Below are positions 17,110-23,477 of a DNA stretch of 64,000 nt, in pieces. Position numbers and translations under genes: made by a program. The stretch is from Dyadobacter sp. SG02 (GTDB lineage Bacteria; Bacteroidota; Bacteroidia; Cytophagales; Spirosomataceae): NCBI RefSeq assembly GCF_900109045.1, contig NZ_FNYL01000001.1, positions 259,386 through 323,385 of the forward strand, in the 5' to 3' direction. A model generated the notes under the pieces. The model was not told the origin of the DNA and ran no database searches. It saw only the letters and a list, made by a program, of their open reading frames with translations. How positions within the stretch are numbered: position 1 is the first letter of the stretch; the number at the start of each line of letters is the position of its first letter.

Positions 17110-17797
17110 ATTCCATTTTATCGTCCAGGCCAAAGGCGGCGTAGGCAAAAGCCTGCACACCTATCTGAGGGCGCTTTCCGAAGCGGGCAGCTCTTCCCTT
17201 TTTGTTGACCTTGACAGCTCAACAAAAACCTCATCCCGACAGCTCGCTTTTCTCGGACAAGACCGGTTTGAAGCTTTCTCTCTGCTGGACAACCGCGAAA
17301 GGCTAATGCGGGACCTTTTCATCGGCTACGTGGAAAGTCTGGCGGATAGCCCCTTCGACAAAGTGTATATGGATTTTGGGGCGCCGGAAAGCGAGCAACT
17401 GCCTGCTCTGATCACTCGGGATATCGATTTGAAGGAATGGTGTGATGAACTTGGCATTGAAGCCGTATTCCATATCATCATCGGTGGTGGCGGAGCGTAC
17501 CTGGCGAGCATACAGTTTTTGGAAAAGATGCGGGCTGCATTAAGGTCAAAATTTGAGATCGTGATCTGGCAGAACCTGTTTGGTTTTAACCAGTTTCCAG
17601 GCTTGTCCCAAGAGCTCGAGGACAACTGCACCGCACTCGGACTTGACCTCAGACGCTTCGGCGACTTCGAGCCAGCATCGCTATTAGGTGGACAGATCCT
17701 CGACGGCATCCGTAATGGCTATTCGCTCAAAGACTATCCACCAGGCGCAAGGCTCAGGCTAAAGAAGGAACTTAAAGAAAATTTCGGCGATGAATAG
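17099..17797 (+). CDS. ParA/MinD-like ATPase of mobilization operon
   Basis: 232-aa ParA-type ATPase from the ATG at 17099. It begins with MKREFHFIVQAKGGVGKS, whose KGGVGKS is the deviant Walker A motif with the signature lysine (residues 12-18). The next strand is SLFVDLDSS (about 34-42), in place of the usual D-x-D. A third acidic strand lies near VYMDFGAPES. ParA-like proteins are often encoded upstream of relaxase genes in conjugative and mobilizable elements and may position DNA or the relaxosome. Overlaps with both neighbours show tight translational coupling. The longer frame from 17045 lies inside the previous gene and is not used. Confidence 0.85.
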   Translation: MKREFHFIVQAKGGVGKSLHTYLRALSEAGSSSLFVDLDSSTKTSSRQLAFLGQDRFEAFSLLDNRERLMRDLFIGYVESLADSPFDKVYMDFGAPESEQLPALITRDIDLKEWCDELGIEAVFHIIIGGGGAYLASIQFLEKMRAALRSKFEIVIWQNLFGFNQFPGLSQELEDNCTALGLDLRRFGDFEPASLLGGQILDGIRNGYSLKDYPPGARLRLKKELKENFGDE

Positions 17798-18314
17798 CCC
17801 GGAGCCGAACCGCCTCACCCAGACCAGGGGGAAGTACGCGGCCAAATACGGTCACGAGATCGATGACTGGTCGGCGCTGTTTCTGACCGAAACCCAGGAG
17901 CATTTTCAAAGCCTGGAAATCAGGGTAGGAAAATCCATTGCAGCCATCGACCGGGCTGCATTGGAGCTGAAAGGCAGGAAACGGTTCCTGCAGTTTCAAG
18001 ACCGAGGCCAGGCACTATTTTACGGCTTAGGTGTTAGTGGCCCCTACTCAATTGCAGGCATTGTCATATCTGTTTTGTTCTATTTATTGATACGCGATGG
18101 GCAGCAGTATGTAGAGCGACAAAGAATTTTGGACGAGTATGAAAATGCACCAGCTTACAGACAGATCATGGAGCAAGGAAAAATTGTCGAGTACGATAAA
18201 ATGATGTACCTGCAACTAACACCTTTACCTAAAAAGGGGAAAGTCAAGATCGGTGAGCACTACATTTATGACTCCCAGGGCAAACGTGTGCTGGTTCCGC
18301 TAGGGGCCGAATAG
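17790..18314 (+). CDS. Single-pass membrane protein of mobilization operon
   Basis: 174-aa protein. Residues 1-75 are hydrophilic and helical, followed by one membrane segment at about 83-103 (YSIAGIVISVLFYLLI). A C-terminal domain of about 70 residues ends in a short beta-rich part (KVKIGEHYIYDSQGKRVLVP). It overlaps the ParA-like gene by 8 bases and is the last gene before the oriT-like region. A membrane anchor for the relaxosome or an entry-exclusion role would fit, but neither is shown by motif. No homologous family is recognised. Confidence 0.65.
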   Translation: MNSPEPNRLTQTRGKYAAKYGHEIDDWSALFLTETQEHFQSLEIRVGKSIAAIDRAALELKGRKRFLQFQDRGQALFYGLGVSGPYSIAGIVISVLFYLLIRDGQQYVERQRILDEYENAPAYRQIMEQGKIVEYDKMMYLQLTPLPKKGKVKIGEHYIYDSQGKRVLVPLGAE

Positions 18315-18350
18315 GACAGCTCGTTTTTTAAATGTTGTTATTCAGATTTC

Positions 18351-18460
18351 GAACAAAGGCGAACAACTTCAAACGCTTTCGAACGAATTCAAACACTTTC
18401 AAACAAATCCGAATTTTTTAGAACGGAAGCGAACACTTTCGAACAGATTCGAACGTGGGC
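18351..18460. repeat. Eleven tandem 10-bp units, phased array
   Basis: Eleven consecutive 10-base units, each beginning GAAC or AAAC in ten cases (GAAT in one, at 18411), with TTC or a near match at the end; consensus is (G/A)AACNNNTTC. Examples are GAACGAATTC, AAACACTTTC and GAACAGATTC. The spacing is exactly 10, so every copy faces the same side of the helix, and it is not a multiple of 3, so this is not a coding repeat. It lies between the mobilization operon and the MobC-like gene. Iteron-like binding sites at an oriT or oriV are the leading reading. Confidence 0.85.
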
Positions 18461-18477
18461 AGTGGTTTTCTCCCTAG

Positions 18478-18540
18478 CCAGCTATCGCCGGTACGTCGCA
18501 AAATGCGTCGGAGCGACGCTCGCCGACCCGGCGGAGCTGG
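18478..18540. other. Large imperfect palindrome, candidate oriT
   Basis: Outer arms CCAGCT-at-CGCCGG (18478-18491) and CCGGCG-g-AGCTGG (18528-18540) enclose a perfect inner hairpin GCGTCG-GAG-CGACGC (18505-18519). The structure is GC-rich, directly follows the 10-bp repeat array and ends 62 bases before the MobC-like start. Relaxase nick sites usually lie next to such hairpins close to mobC and the relaxase gene, so this is the best oriT candidate. The nick position cannot be assigned by eye. Confidence 0.5.
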
Positions 18541-18602
18541 CCAGGAGAAACCCCTGGACCCCTGCTATTCGCCACCGGCTCATAGCTAATCTCAAAAGAC
18601 AT

Positions 18603-19262
18603 ATGCAAAATCAGAAAACGAAAGGTAGACCGCCCAAGGAAAAGGGCACTGCCAAAAGAGAACACTTTTCAGTCTGGGTGAGTGCTGAACAGAAAAGCCA
18701 GATTAATCAGATCATAGAGAAAAGCGGGCTTTCCGCCAGTCAGTATTTCTTGACATTGGCCTTGGACGTCCCTTTTAAAAAGCCTCAGAAAAAATCGCTC
18801 CCAAAAAAGGTCGCCAACACAGTCCGAATACTGGAACAGCTTTCGGGTATCCTTTCGCTGGCAGTTTTAAAGACCAAAGATCAGCAGATGCTTTCTGCCC
18901 AATGGCAACAGAGCAGTCAGCGTGTCCGGTTACTTGCTGATCTTATCACCTTATGGGTATTTGAATCCTTTGAGATCCGTAGCACAAAGCAGACGCTCGA
19001 TAGCCTGCGTTCATGGTTAAATGAGCTTACTAATTTTCTGTCCCTGTTTCCTGATGAGCTTGAAAGCAAGCAGCAACTTATTGAAGAGGTCCGGTCGAAC
19101 GCTCGGCTTGCAGGCGACCTGCTCGATAAATACGAAGCCTACTATCGAGCCCCACTATCAGAACTAGAACGGGCTTGGAAAGCAGTGAACGCTGACGCCA
19201 GCTCAGTGCATCACGAGATTGAAAGTGCGCTTGCCACATTACTTAAAATGATGAAGACATGA
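18603..19262 (+). CDS. mobC: MobC-like relaxosome protein
   Basis: 219-aa mobilization accessory protein from the ATG at 18603. The N-terminus is basic (MQNQKTKGRPPKEKGTAKRE), followed by a ribbon-helix-helix-like segment (HFSVWVSAEQKSQINQIIEK, then SASQYFLTLAL) as in MobC proteins that bind oriT and help the relaxase. The C-terminal half is helical and less conserved. An open frame extends back to a GTG at 18462, but that N-terminus would be translated across the candidate oriT palindrome and has no family features. Its TGA overlaps the relaxase ATG (ATGA at 19259-19262), so the two are coupled. Confidence 0.8.
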   Translation: MQNQKTKGRPPKEKGTAKREHFSVWVSAEQKSQINQIIEKSGLSASQYFLTLALDVPFKKPQKKSLPKKVANTVRILEQLSGILSLAVLKTKDQQMLSAQWQQSSQRVRLLADLITLWVFESFEIRSTKQTLDSLRSWLNELTNFLSLFPDELESKQQLIEEVRSNARLAGDLLDKYEAYYRAPLSELERAWKAVNADASSVHHEIESALATLLKMMKT

Positions 19263-20104
19263 TTGGGAAAGCAAGTTTGGGCAGTAACGCGAAAAGGCTT
19301 ATCGAGTACTGCTACTACGACAAACAGGTTTCGTCGAAAATGCAAAGAAAGCTGGATACGGAAGAAGTCCGTGGAGAACTGGTCTACATACAGAATCTGG
19401 GAATCAAAATACATCCGGATGGAAAACTAGACCTGGATTATCTGATCAAACAATTTGAGAATAACCACTCGCGGAATACGCAGCTGACCAAATACATCTG
19501 GCATCAATCATTTAGCTTCGCGCCAGGCGAAAGGCCTAACAACGAGACCATCACCAGCATCACTACTGAGTTTGCCAAGGAGTTTGGGTTTGAACAGAAT
19601 CAAATGCTTGTCTTCAAGCATGAGGACACAAACAATCACCATTTTCATATCGTTGGAAACCGGCTCAACCATAACGGGAAAAACACCGCCGATCACTTTA
19701 AGAACTACGCCCGAATCGGGACATTCTCTCGCAAAATAGAACGTAAACTGGGATTAGTCCAAGCACCTGATATGCGCATCAATCAGCGAAGGACACAGGA
19801 ACTATCGATAACCGACCATGCACATTTGAAGCTTAGACAGACGATTGACAAGCTATTGGATAGCGTAAAATCCATTGATCAGCTTGAAAAAGAACTCGTA
19901 AGTGCGGGATATAAATCTTACATCGGGCGTGGCATCGCATTCTTTAATATACATAAGAAAATTAAGATCAAGGGCTCTGATTTGGGGCGTGACTATTCGC
20001 TTTCTTCTCTTGAAAAGCGGTTGGCTCAAAATTTGGAAATTGGCCTTAAAAAAGAACTAAAACCGGATTTAAAAAAGCAGAAAAAACGCGGTTTGGGTTT
20101 ATAG
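19259..20104 (+). CDS. mobA: MOBP-type relaxase
   Basis: 281-aa relaxase that would nick oriT and attach to the 5' end of the transferred strand. The relaxase/mobilization domain fills most of the protein: an N-terminal tyrosine cluster EYCYYDKQ (Y17, Y19, Y20) offers the nucleophile, and motif III with metal-binding histidines is HEDTNNHHFHIV (H121, D123, N126, H128, H130). The C-terminal ~110 residues are basic and end in KKQKKRGLGL. It is shorter than many MobA proteins (which often carry a primase or long coiled tail), but the catalytic core is complete. The element lacks visible mating-pair genes here, so it is probably mobilized by a helper. Confidence 0.88.
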   Translation: MIGKASLGSNAKRLIEYCYYDKQVSSKMQRKLDTEEVRGELVYIQNLGIKIHPDGKLDLDYLIKQFENNHSRNTQLTKYIWHQSFSFAPGERPNNETITSITTEFAKEFGFEQNQMLVFKHEDTNNHHFHIVGNRLNHNGKNTADHFKNYARIGTFSRKIERKLGLVQAPDMRINQRRTQELSITDHAHLKLRQTIDKLLDSVKSIDQLEKELVSAGYKSYIGRGIAFFNIHKKIKIKGSDLGRDYSLSSLEKRLAQNLEIGLKKELKPDLKKQKKRGLGL

Positions 20105-20159
20105 ATGCAGGCTTTCGTAAAGAATAGCCTATTTTAGCCAAAAATAACCCATTACACCC

Positions 20160-20633
20160 ATGAAATTGAAAGCAATTAAATTCTTTTCCCCGGAGGAAAA
20201 CATCTCCAAAACCAAAGTGGTCGAAAAGGCCGCACCACTTCCAAAAGGTTACATATCTAATTCCGGCAAGCTTGTTTTCCCGGCAGCCGCACTACGCGAC
20301 CTGGGAATTGATCCGGAATCTACCCATTTCAAAATTGGAACCCAGGAAGGCAAGCGAAAAATTAAAACCGTATATCTTATCCCGGCAGCAAGTTCGGATC
20401 AAACTTTTTCCTTCGAAAAAAGTGGCAGAGGCCACGTAATTCCATTAGCCGTTATTCTTAAAAAAGGCAACGTCAACTTCGAAAGCGAAAGGCTGATCTT
20501 CAAGATTTCCACTTTTGATTTTGATCAAACTACCAAAGGCTTCGAACTGGCAATCGAAACCGAAGCGCCAAAACCTGAGTATACCGGAAAACCCCGTGGC
20601 AGAAAGCCTAAAGCTGCGGTTGATGCGGAATAA
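20160..20633 (+). CDS. Hypothetical protein with AT-hook-like tail
   Basis: 157-aa protein. The segment SNSGKLVFPAAALRDLGIDP followed by beta strands resembles a small swapped-hairpin or AbrB-like DNA-binding layout, but this is only a resemblance. The C-terminus has GKPRGRKPKAA, an AT-hook-like motif. The gene ends 7 bases before the terminator of the opposite-strand guide-RNA transcript, so the two units converge. It lies 55 bases after the relaxase gene and may be the last gene of that operon. It might bind element DNA; no family is recognised. Confidence 0.6.
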   Translation: MKLKAIKFFSPEENISKTKVVEKAAPLPKGYISNSGKLVFPAAALRDLGIDPESTHFKIGTQEGKRKIKTVYLIPAASSDQTFSFEKSGRGHVIPLAVILKKGNVNFESERLIFKISTFDFDQTTKGFELAIETEAPKPEYTGKPRGRKPKAAVDAE

Positions 20634-20639
20634 AAACAC

Positions 20640-20673
20640 CAAAAAATGCAGGTAACCGGTCCCGGTTACCTGC
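20640..20673 (-). terminator. Strong terminator of the guide-RNA transcript
   Basis: A perfect 12-base inverted repeat GCAGGTAACCGG (20648-20659) / CCGGTTACCTGC (20662-20673) is followed on the minus strand by a run of six T. There is no T run on the plus-strand side, so it serves the minus-strand transcript. It ends about 24 bases after the candidate guide, marking the 3' end of the structured RNA. Confidence 0.85.
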
Positions 20674-20798
20674 TCAATATCGGGTCACGTTTGCTTACTG
20701 ATAATTAAGCTAACCCAGTTGTATGTGCCCCCTGGCACTTAGTGAAACCGCCAGTGGTTTCACCCTGCGGCTGTACAAGCAGCCTCTGTGAAAGTTCA
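20674..20798 (-). ncRNA. Candidate Cas12f-like guide RNA (scaffold plus guide)
   Basis: A 125-base region between the stop of the Cas12f-like gene and the terminator is densely structured on the minus strand. In transcript order: TTTCAC near 20789-20794 able to pair with a later GTGAAA; hairpin GGCTG-CTTGTA-CAGCC (20784-20769); hairpin GTGAAACC-ACTGGC-GGTTTCAC (20763-20742); hairpin GTGCC-AGGG-GGCAC (20738-20725); linker ATACAAC (20724-20718). A candidate 20-base guide follows, complementary to plus 20698-20717 (TGGGTTAGCTTAATTATCAG). From memory, the GGCUGCUUG...CAGCC hairpin and the CAAC end before the guide match features of Un1Cas12f1 guide RNA. It is read as a single-guide RNA made with or from the sigma-dCas12f operon. 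Confidence 0.75.
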
Positions 20799-21887
20799 TT
20801 CTACCAGCACAGCAATCCCAATCTTTAAGGCTTTGCGCTCTATCTTTTGTTTGAGGCCGTAATATCCCCAGTTCCTGAAAAGGAAAGGGTCTTCCTTTGC
20901 TTGCTGCTCCTTATCTGTCTGGTCTACGAGCAGCAAAGTCGCTGCTTTATTTTTAAGGCATAGATCAATTAACCTCTTACTGTATACGTGCTGCTTGTGC
21001 GAGACATATCGCTTCTCTGATTGTATCAGCTGATCGATGCTCGTTTTCCGGAGCTGCCTTCGACTGTTTTGGTTCATGAAGGGCATTGCTTTTCTTTTCC
21101 GCCGGATGGCGGCCTGGATAGCGAGCCTCTTGTATAAATACTCGTCTTTGCTTCCGATTGTATAACGTTTGTGGCCTACCGAAACGATGATCGGGTAATC
21201 AAGCGACAAACTCGCCTCTGCAATGATATCCTGGTCAAGCGGTTGCTCCTGCCGTTCTGTTTGAAAAACAGCAAGCATAAAAATCTTTCCTTTGTCAAGC
21301 ACCAGTGAGCTGGTGCAAAGCCTGAGCTGACCAGCAAGTAACCTTTGAAGCATTTCCCGCTTGTCATGACCAGTTTTTCCCAGGTATGTCCTGAACGGAA
21401 AATCGAATAACGAAAAGTGAAACACTGTCCCTTCCTTGCTACTTCTTAGCTTCTTGACATCAGTTCCTTTGAATGGGATCGGGATTTCTTTTCGAAAATT
21501 GGGCATTCCGCTTTCACCGCTAGCTAACGCTTTGCTCATCTTGTTGAAACTGGCAACTAAATTTCCGTTCAAGGCGCTCATGATGTGCATCGGGATACTG
21601 CCTTTGTAGTTTTGGGCAAGCACCTGGTAGCTCGTGTTCATTCTGGATGTCGACAGCATCCCATACTCGTCCCTTTTGATGTCAGCGAGTCTTGCCCGTA
21701 CGCCTTCGGTCAGATAGAGCATTTCCCTGAGCTGCAGCTGGACATAGTGATGGGTATAAATTTGGTTAGCGGCTTTGAAGCAGATGTAGCGCCATTGGTA
21801 GAGCGTATCCATAATCTTATTCTTCTGATCGATGTCGTCTGAATCGATCAGAAGGCGGATCTTCCGGGTGGTGAAAAGCTTTTCCAT
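20796..21887 (-). CDS. Nuclease-dead TnpB/Cas12f-like protein
   Basis: 363-aa RNA-guided protein of the TnpB/Cas12f family that appears unable to cut. The N-terminal ~210 residues match the wedge/REC layout (YICFKAANQIY, MPNFRKEIPIPF). The RuvC part keeps family features: GHKRYTIGSKDEYLYKRLAI, EKRYVSHKQHVYSKRL, RNWGYYGLKQKIERKALKIG. The catalytic Asp expected in GVDLG is Ser (S226 in EASLSLDYP), the Glu expected in LED is Val (V321 in LLLVDQ), and the protein ends before the zinc finger and the third RuvC Asp. It starts 3 bases after the sigma gene and is followed by a Cas12f-like RNA. The likely role is guide-directed DNA binding that brings the sigma factor to a promoter. A TldR-type repressor is the alternative, but the sigma partner argues against it. 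Confidence 0.88.
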   Translation of the reverse strand: MEKLFTTRKIRLLIDSDDIDQKNKIMDTLYQWRYICFKAANQIYTHHYVQLQLREMLYLTEGVRARLADIKRDEYGMLSTSRMNTSYQVLAQNYKGSIPMHIMSALNGNLVASFNKMSKALASGESGMPNFRKEIPIPFKGTDVKKLRSSKEGTVFHFSLFDFPFRTYLGKTGHDKREMLQRLLAGQLRLCTSSLVLDKGKIFMLAVFQTERQEQPLDQDIIAEASLSLDYPIIVSVGHKRYTIGSKDEYLYKRLAIQAAIRRKRKAMPFMNQNSRRQLRKTSIDQLIQSEKRYVSHKQHVYSKRLIDLCLKNKAATLLLVDQTDKEQQAKEDPFLFRNWGYYGLKQKIERKALKIGIAVLVE

Positions 21888-21890
21888 GAT

Positions 21891-22682
21891 CTATCTGCCA
21901 TTTTGTTTCCAGTGATTTTTGACGAGTTGGTATGCCTTGATATAGTGCTGTTGTACCTGGGTTTGCGGGTAGCCTAAAATTGATGCTATGTCGGCGAACG
22001 ACTTCTTTTGGTCTTGCCTCAGCTCAAACACCGCAGCCTGCTCACTACTCAGTATATGATCGTAAGGGTGCGGCTGCTTTGCTTGCCTTATAGGCACAGT
22101 CGCGCGGGGCGCTACCATCCTTTTAAGCTCCTCTATGGCCTTTTGGATTTCGCTGGTCACATGTAGCGTATTCGCTCCTATTCTTTTCGCTACCTCGCGC
22201 GCGCTATGCCCATCTTGGAAATGAAGGCTGGCTATCAGCTGGCGCTGTTTGGGCAGAAATGTGATCGCTTTCGAGATTTCATTCCACCTTTTCCCTTCGG
22301 TGCCGTCCTCGAAGTAGCTATCCAGATCTGGCTTTTCGCCCAGGGAAGGTTCGAGATGGTCTATTTCAGTCATTTTCCGGTATATCTGGTATGCCGGTTT
22401 TTGCACTTGCTTTAACACCTGCCAACGAAGGTTGAGGCGAATAAACCGGTATGCGTGAGGGAGGCTTTCAATCTTATCGCGGTGTGCCCAAACTTTAAGA
22501 TAACATTCGTGTAGAATGCAGCTTACTAGGAACTCGTCATTGACCAAACCTCTACCAATGTAGAGCAGGCTGTCATAGGTGCGTTTGTAAAAATAATCAA
22601 GTGCTCGCTCGTTACCGTTGCGGAAAAGCAGCAGGTATTGCTCGTTGCGTGCGGACGTCTTGGAGAGTTCATGAAGTGCCAT
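21891..22682 (-). CDS. ECF-type sigma factor with duplicated sigma4-like HTH
   Basis: 263-aa RNA polymerase sigma factor from the ATG at 22682; the longer frame to 22739 begins with TTG. Sigma2 lies at about 14-95 (YLLLFRNGNERALDYFYKRT, then ILHECYLKVWAHRDKI), and sigma4 at about 138-188 (FLPKQRQLIASLHFQDGHSA, then REVAKRIGANTLHVTSEIQK). Unusually, a second sigma4/LuxR-like HTH follows at about 208-258 (EQAAVFELRQDQKKSFADIA, then SILGYPQTQVQQHYIKAYQL). Ordinary ECF factors end after one sigma4. No anti-sigma gene is adjacent; instead the next gene, 3 bases on, encodes a dead Cas12f-like protein. This suggests that promoter choice is delegated to a guide RNA, with the extra HTH perhaps docking to the Cas protein. 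Confidence 0.87.
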   Translation of the reverse strand: MALHELSKTSARNEQYLLLFRNGNERALDYFYKRTYDSLLYIGRGLVNDEFLVSCILHECYLKVWAHRDKIESLPHAYRFIRLNLRWQVLKQVQKPAYQIYRKMTEIDHLEPSLGEKPDLDSYFEDGTEGKRWNEISKAITFLPKQRQLIASLHFQDGHSAREVAKRIGANTLHVTSEIQKAIEELKRMVAPRATVPIRQAKQPHPYDHILSSEQAAVFELRQDQKKSFADIASILGYPQTQVQQHYIKAYQLVKNHWKQNGR

Positions 22683-22777
22683 AGCATTTACGATAACTTG
22701 GGCAACAAAAGAAAATAGCAGCTCTATGAGTGCCGACAATCATTCATCTGCACACGTTATGCGAACGATTGTTAAAA

Positions 22778-22816
22778 CAAATATATCGAAAGTTACCAAA
22801 AGACACACATGTGTGT
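22778..22816 (-). promoter_or_regulatory. Promoter box and palindromic operator of the sigma-dCas12f operon
   Basis: On the minus strand TATATTTG (22785-22778) fits the Bacteroidota -7 box TAnnTTTG. About 18 bases upstream lies a perfect 14-base palindrome ACACACATGTGTGT (22803-22816), where the -33 element would sit. The palindrome is also 39 bases before the divergent XRE gene. A regulator bound there, most simply the XRE protein, could repress the operon. Confidence 0.5.
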
Positions 22817-22854
22817 ACTGAAAATTTTTACGCTTCCCGTACTTAGTCCCAAGC

Positions 22855-23100
22855 ATGAAGGACCAAGACAACATTGGCAGAATAGAACAGTACGTAATCG
22901 ACTACGTCAGGGAACTACGTGTGACTAATAATTTGCTTCAAGAGGATATTGCCAGTATTCTTGGAACTACAAAAGCATTCATCAGTAATGCGGAAAGCAC
23001 CAATCATCGGGCTAAATACAATCTCAAACACATTGATAAGTTGGCCCAGTATTTCAATCTCTCTCCCAGGGACTTCTTACCTGAAAAGACGTTACAATAA
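22855..23100 (+). CDS. XRE-family transcriptional regulator
   Basis: 81-aa single-domain repressor-like protein. The HTH lies at about 20-75: LRVTNNLLQEDIASILGTTK, then AFISNAESTNHRAKYNLKHI, ending in the LAQYFNLSPRDFLP extension typical of XRE proteins. It is divergent from the sigma-dCas12f-guide RNA operon, with a shared gap holding a perfect 14-base palindrome. This makes it the likely local regulator of that operon and of itself. A role as antitoxin is less likely because no toxin gene adjoins it. Confidence 0.83.
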   Translation: MKDQDNIGRIEQYVIDYVRELRVTNNLLQEDIASILGTTKAFISNAESTNHRAKYNLKHIDKLAQYFNLSPRDFLPEKTLQ

Positions 23101-23477
23101 TCGGATTGTGTTCGGGTCATAAATTGCAAATCGACTTGGCACTTTCAGTCGCTCCTACAAATCCATATTGGGACTGCTGCAAACATATAGCTTACATATG
23201 GTCAAAGCTGGAGACGGGGCTAAGTCGCTGGCCACCCGAAGGACATCAGCAAGATCGTGATCAGTGCAAACGAAAGTTACAAAGCAAAAAATGACGGTTG
23301 CAAGCCTGCACTCCGTTATCCGGCTTTTTAGCTGATCGCTCGGCAGCCAGCCGCACCCTAAACCGCCGGATAGGCTTGCGACCAAGGGACAAGCCCCGTC
23401 ATTTTTTCTTTGATCGATAGGCAGCGATTGCCCTGAGCACAGAGCCGGGGCCTAAGCAACTTAAATGCCTTTCATTC
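23101..23477. other. Gene-free stretch before ardA
   Basis: No gene is supported in this 377-base gap. Its right part is filled by a 122-base inverted-repeat structure (23286-23407), described separately. Short open frames on both strands overlap each other and show no family features. Confidence 0.5.
23286..23407. repeat. 122-bp inverted-repeat element
   Basis: Perfect 12-base terminal inverted repeats AAAAAATGACGG (23286-23297) and CCGTCATTTTTT (23396-23407) enclose further matching pairs: GCAAGCCT / AGGCTTGC and ATCCGGC / GCCGGAT. The whole could fold into one long imperfect stem with a 40-base head that has its own GCTG/CAGC pairing. The flanking A and T runs would make it a bidirectional terminator; a small non-autonomous element or a single-strand promoter for the adjacent ardA are other readings. 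Confidence 0.65.

Noticed and set aside
20640..20800. CRISPR array next to the Cas12f-like gene
   Set aside because: There is a single structured RNA and one candidate guide; no direct repeats with spacers are present.
20796..21887. IS605/IS607 transposon carrying tnpB
   Set aside because: No TnpA gene and no transposon ends were found, the RuvC site is dead, and a sigma gene is coupled upstream.
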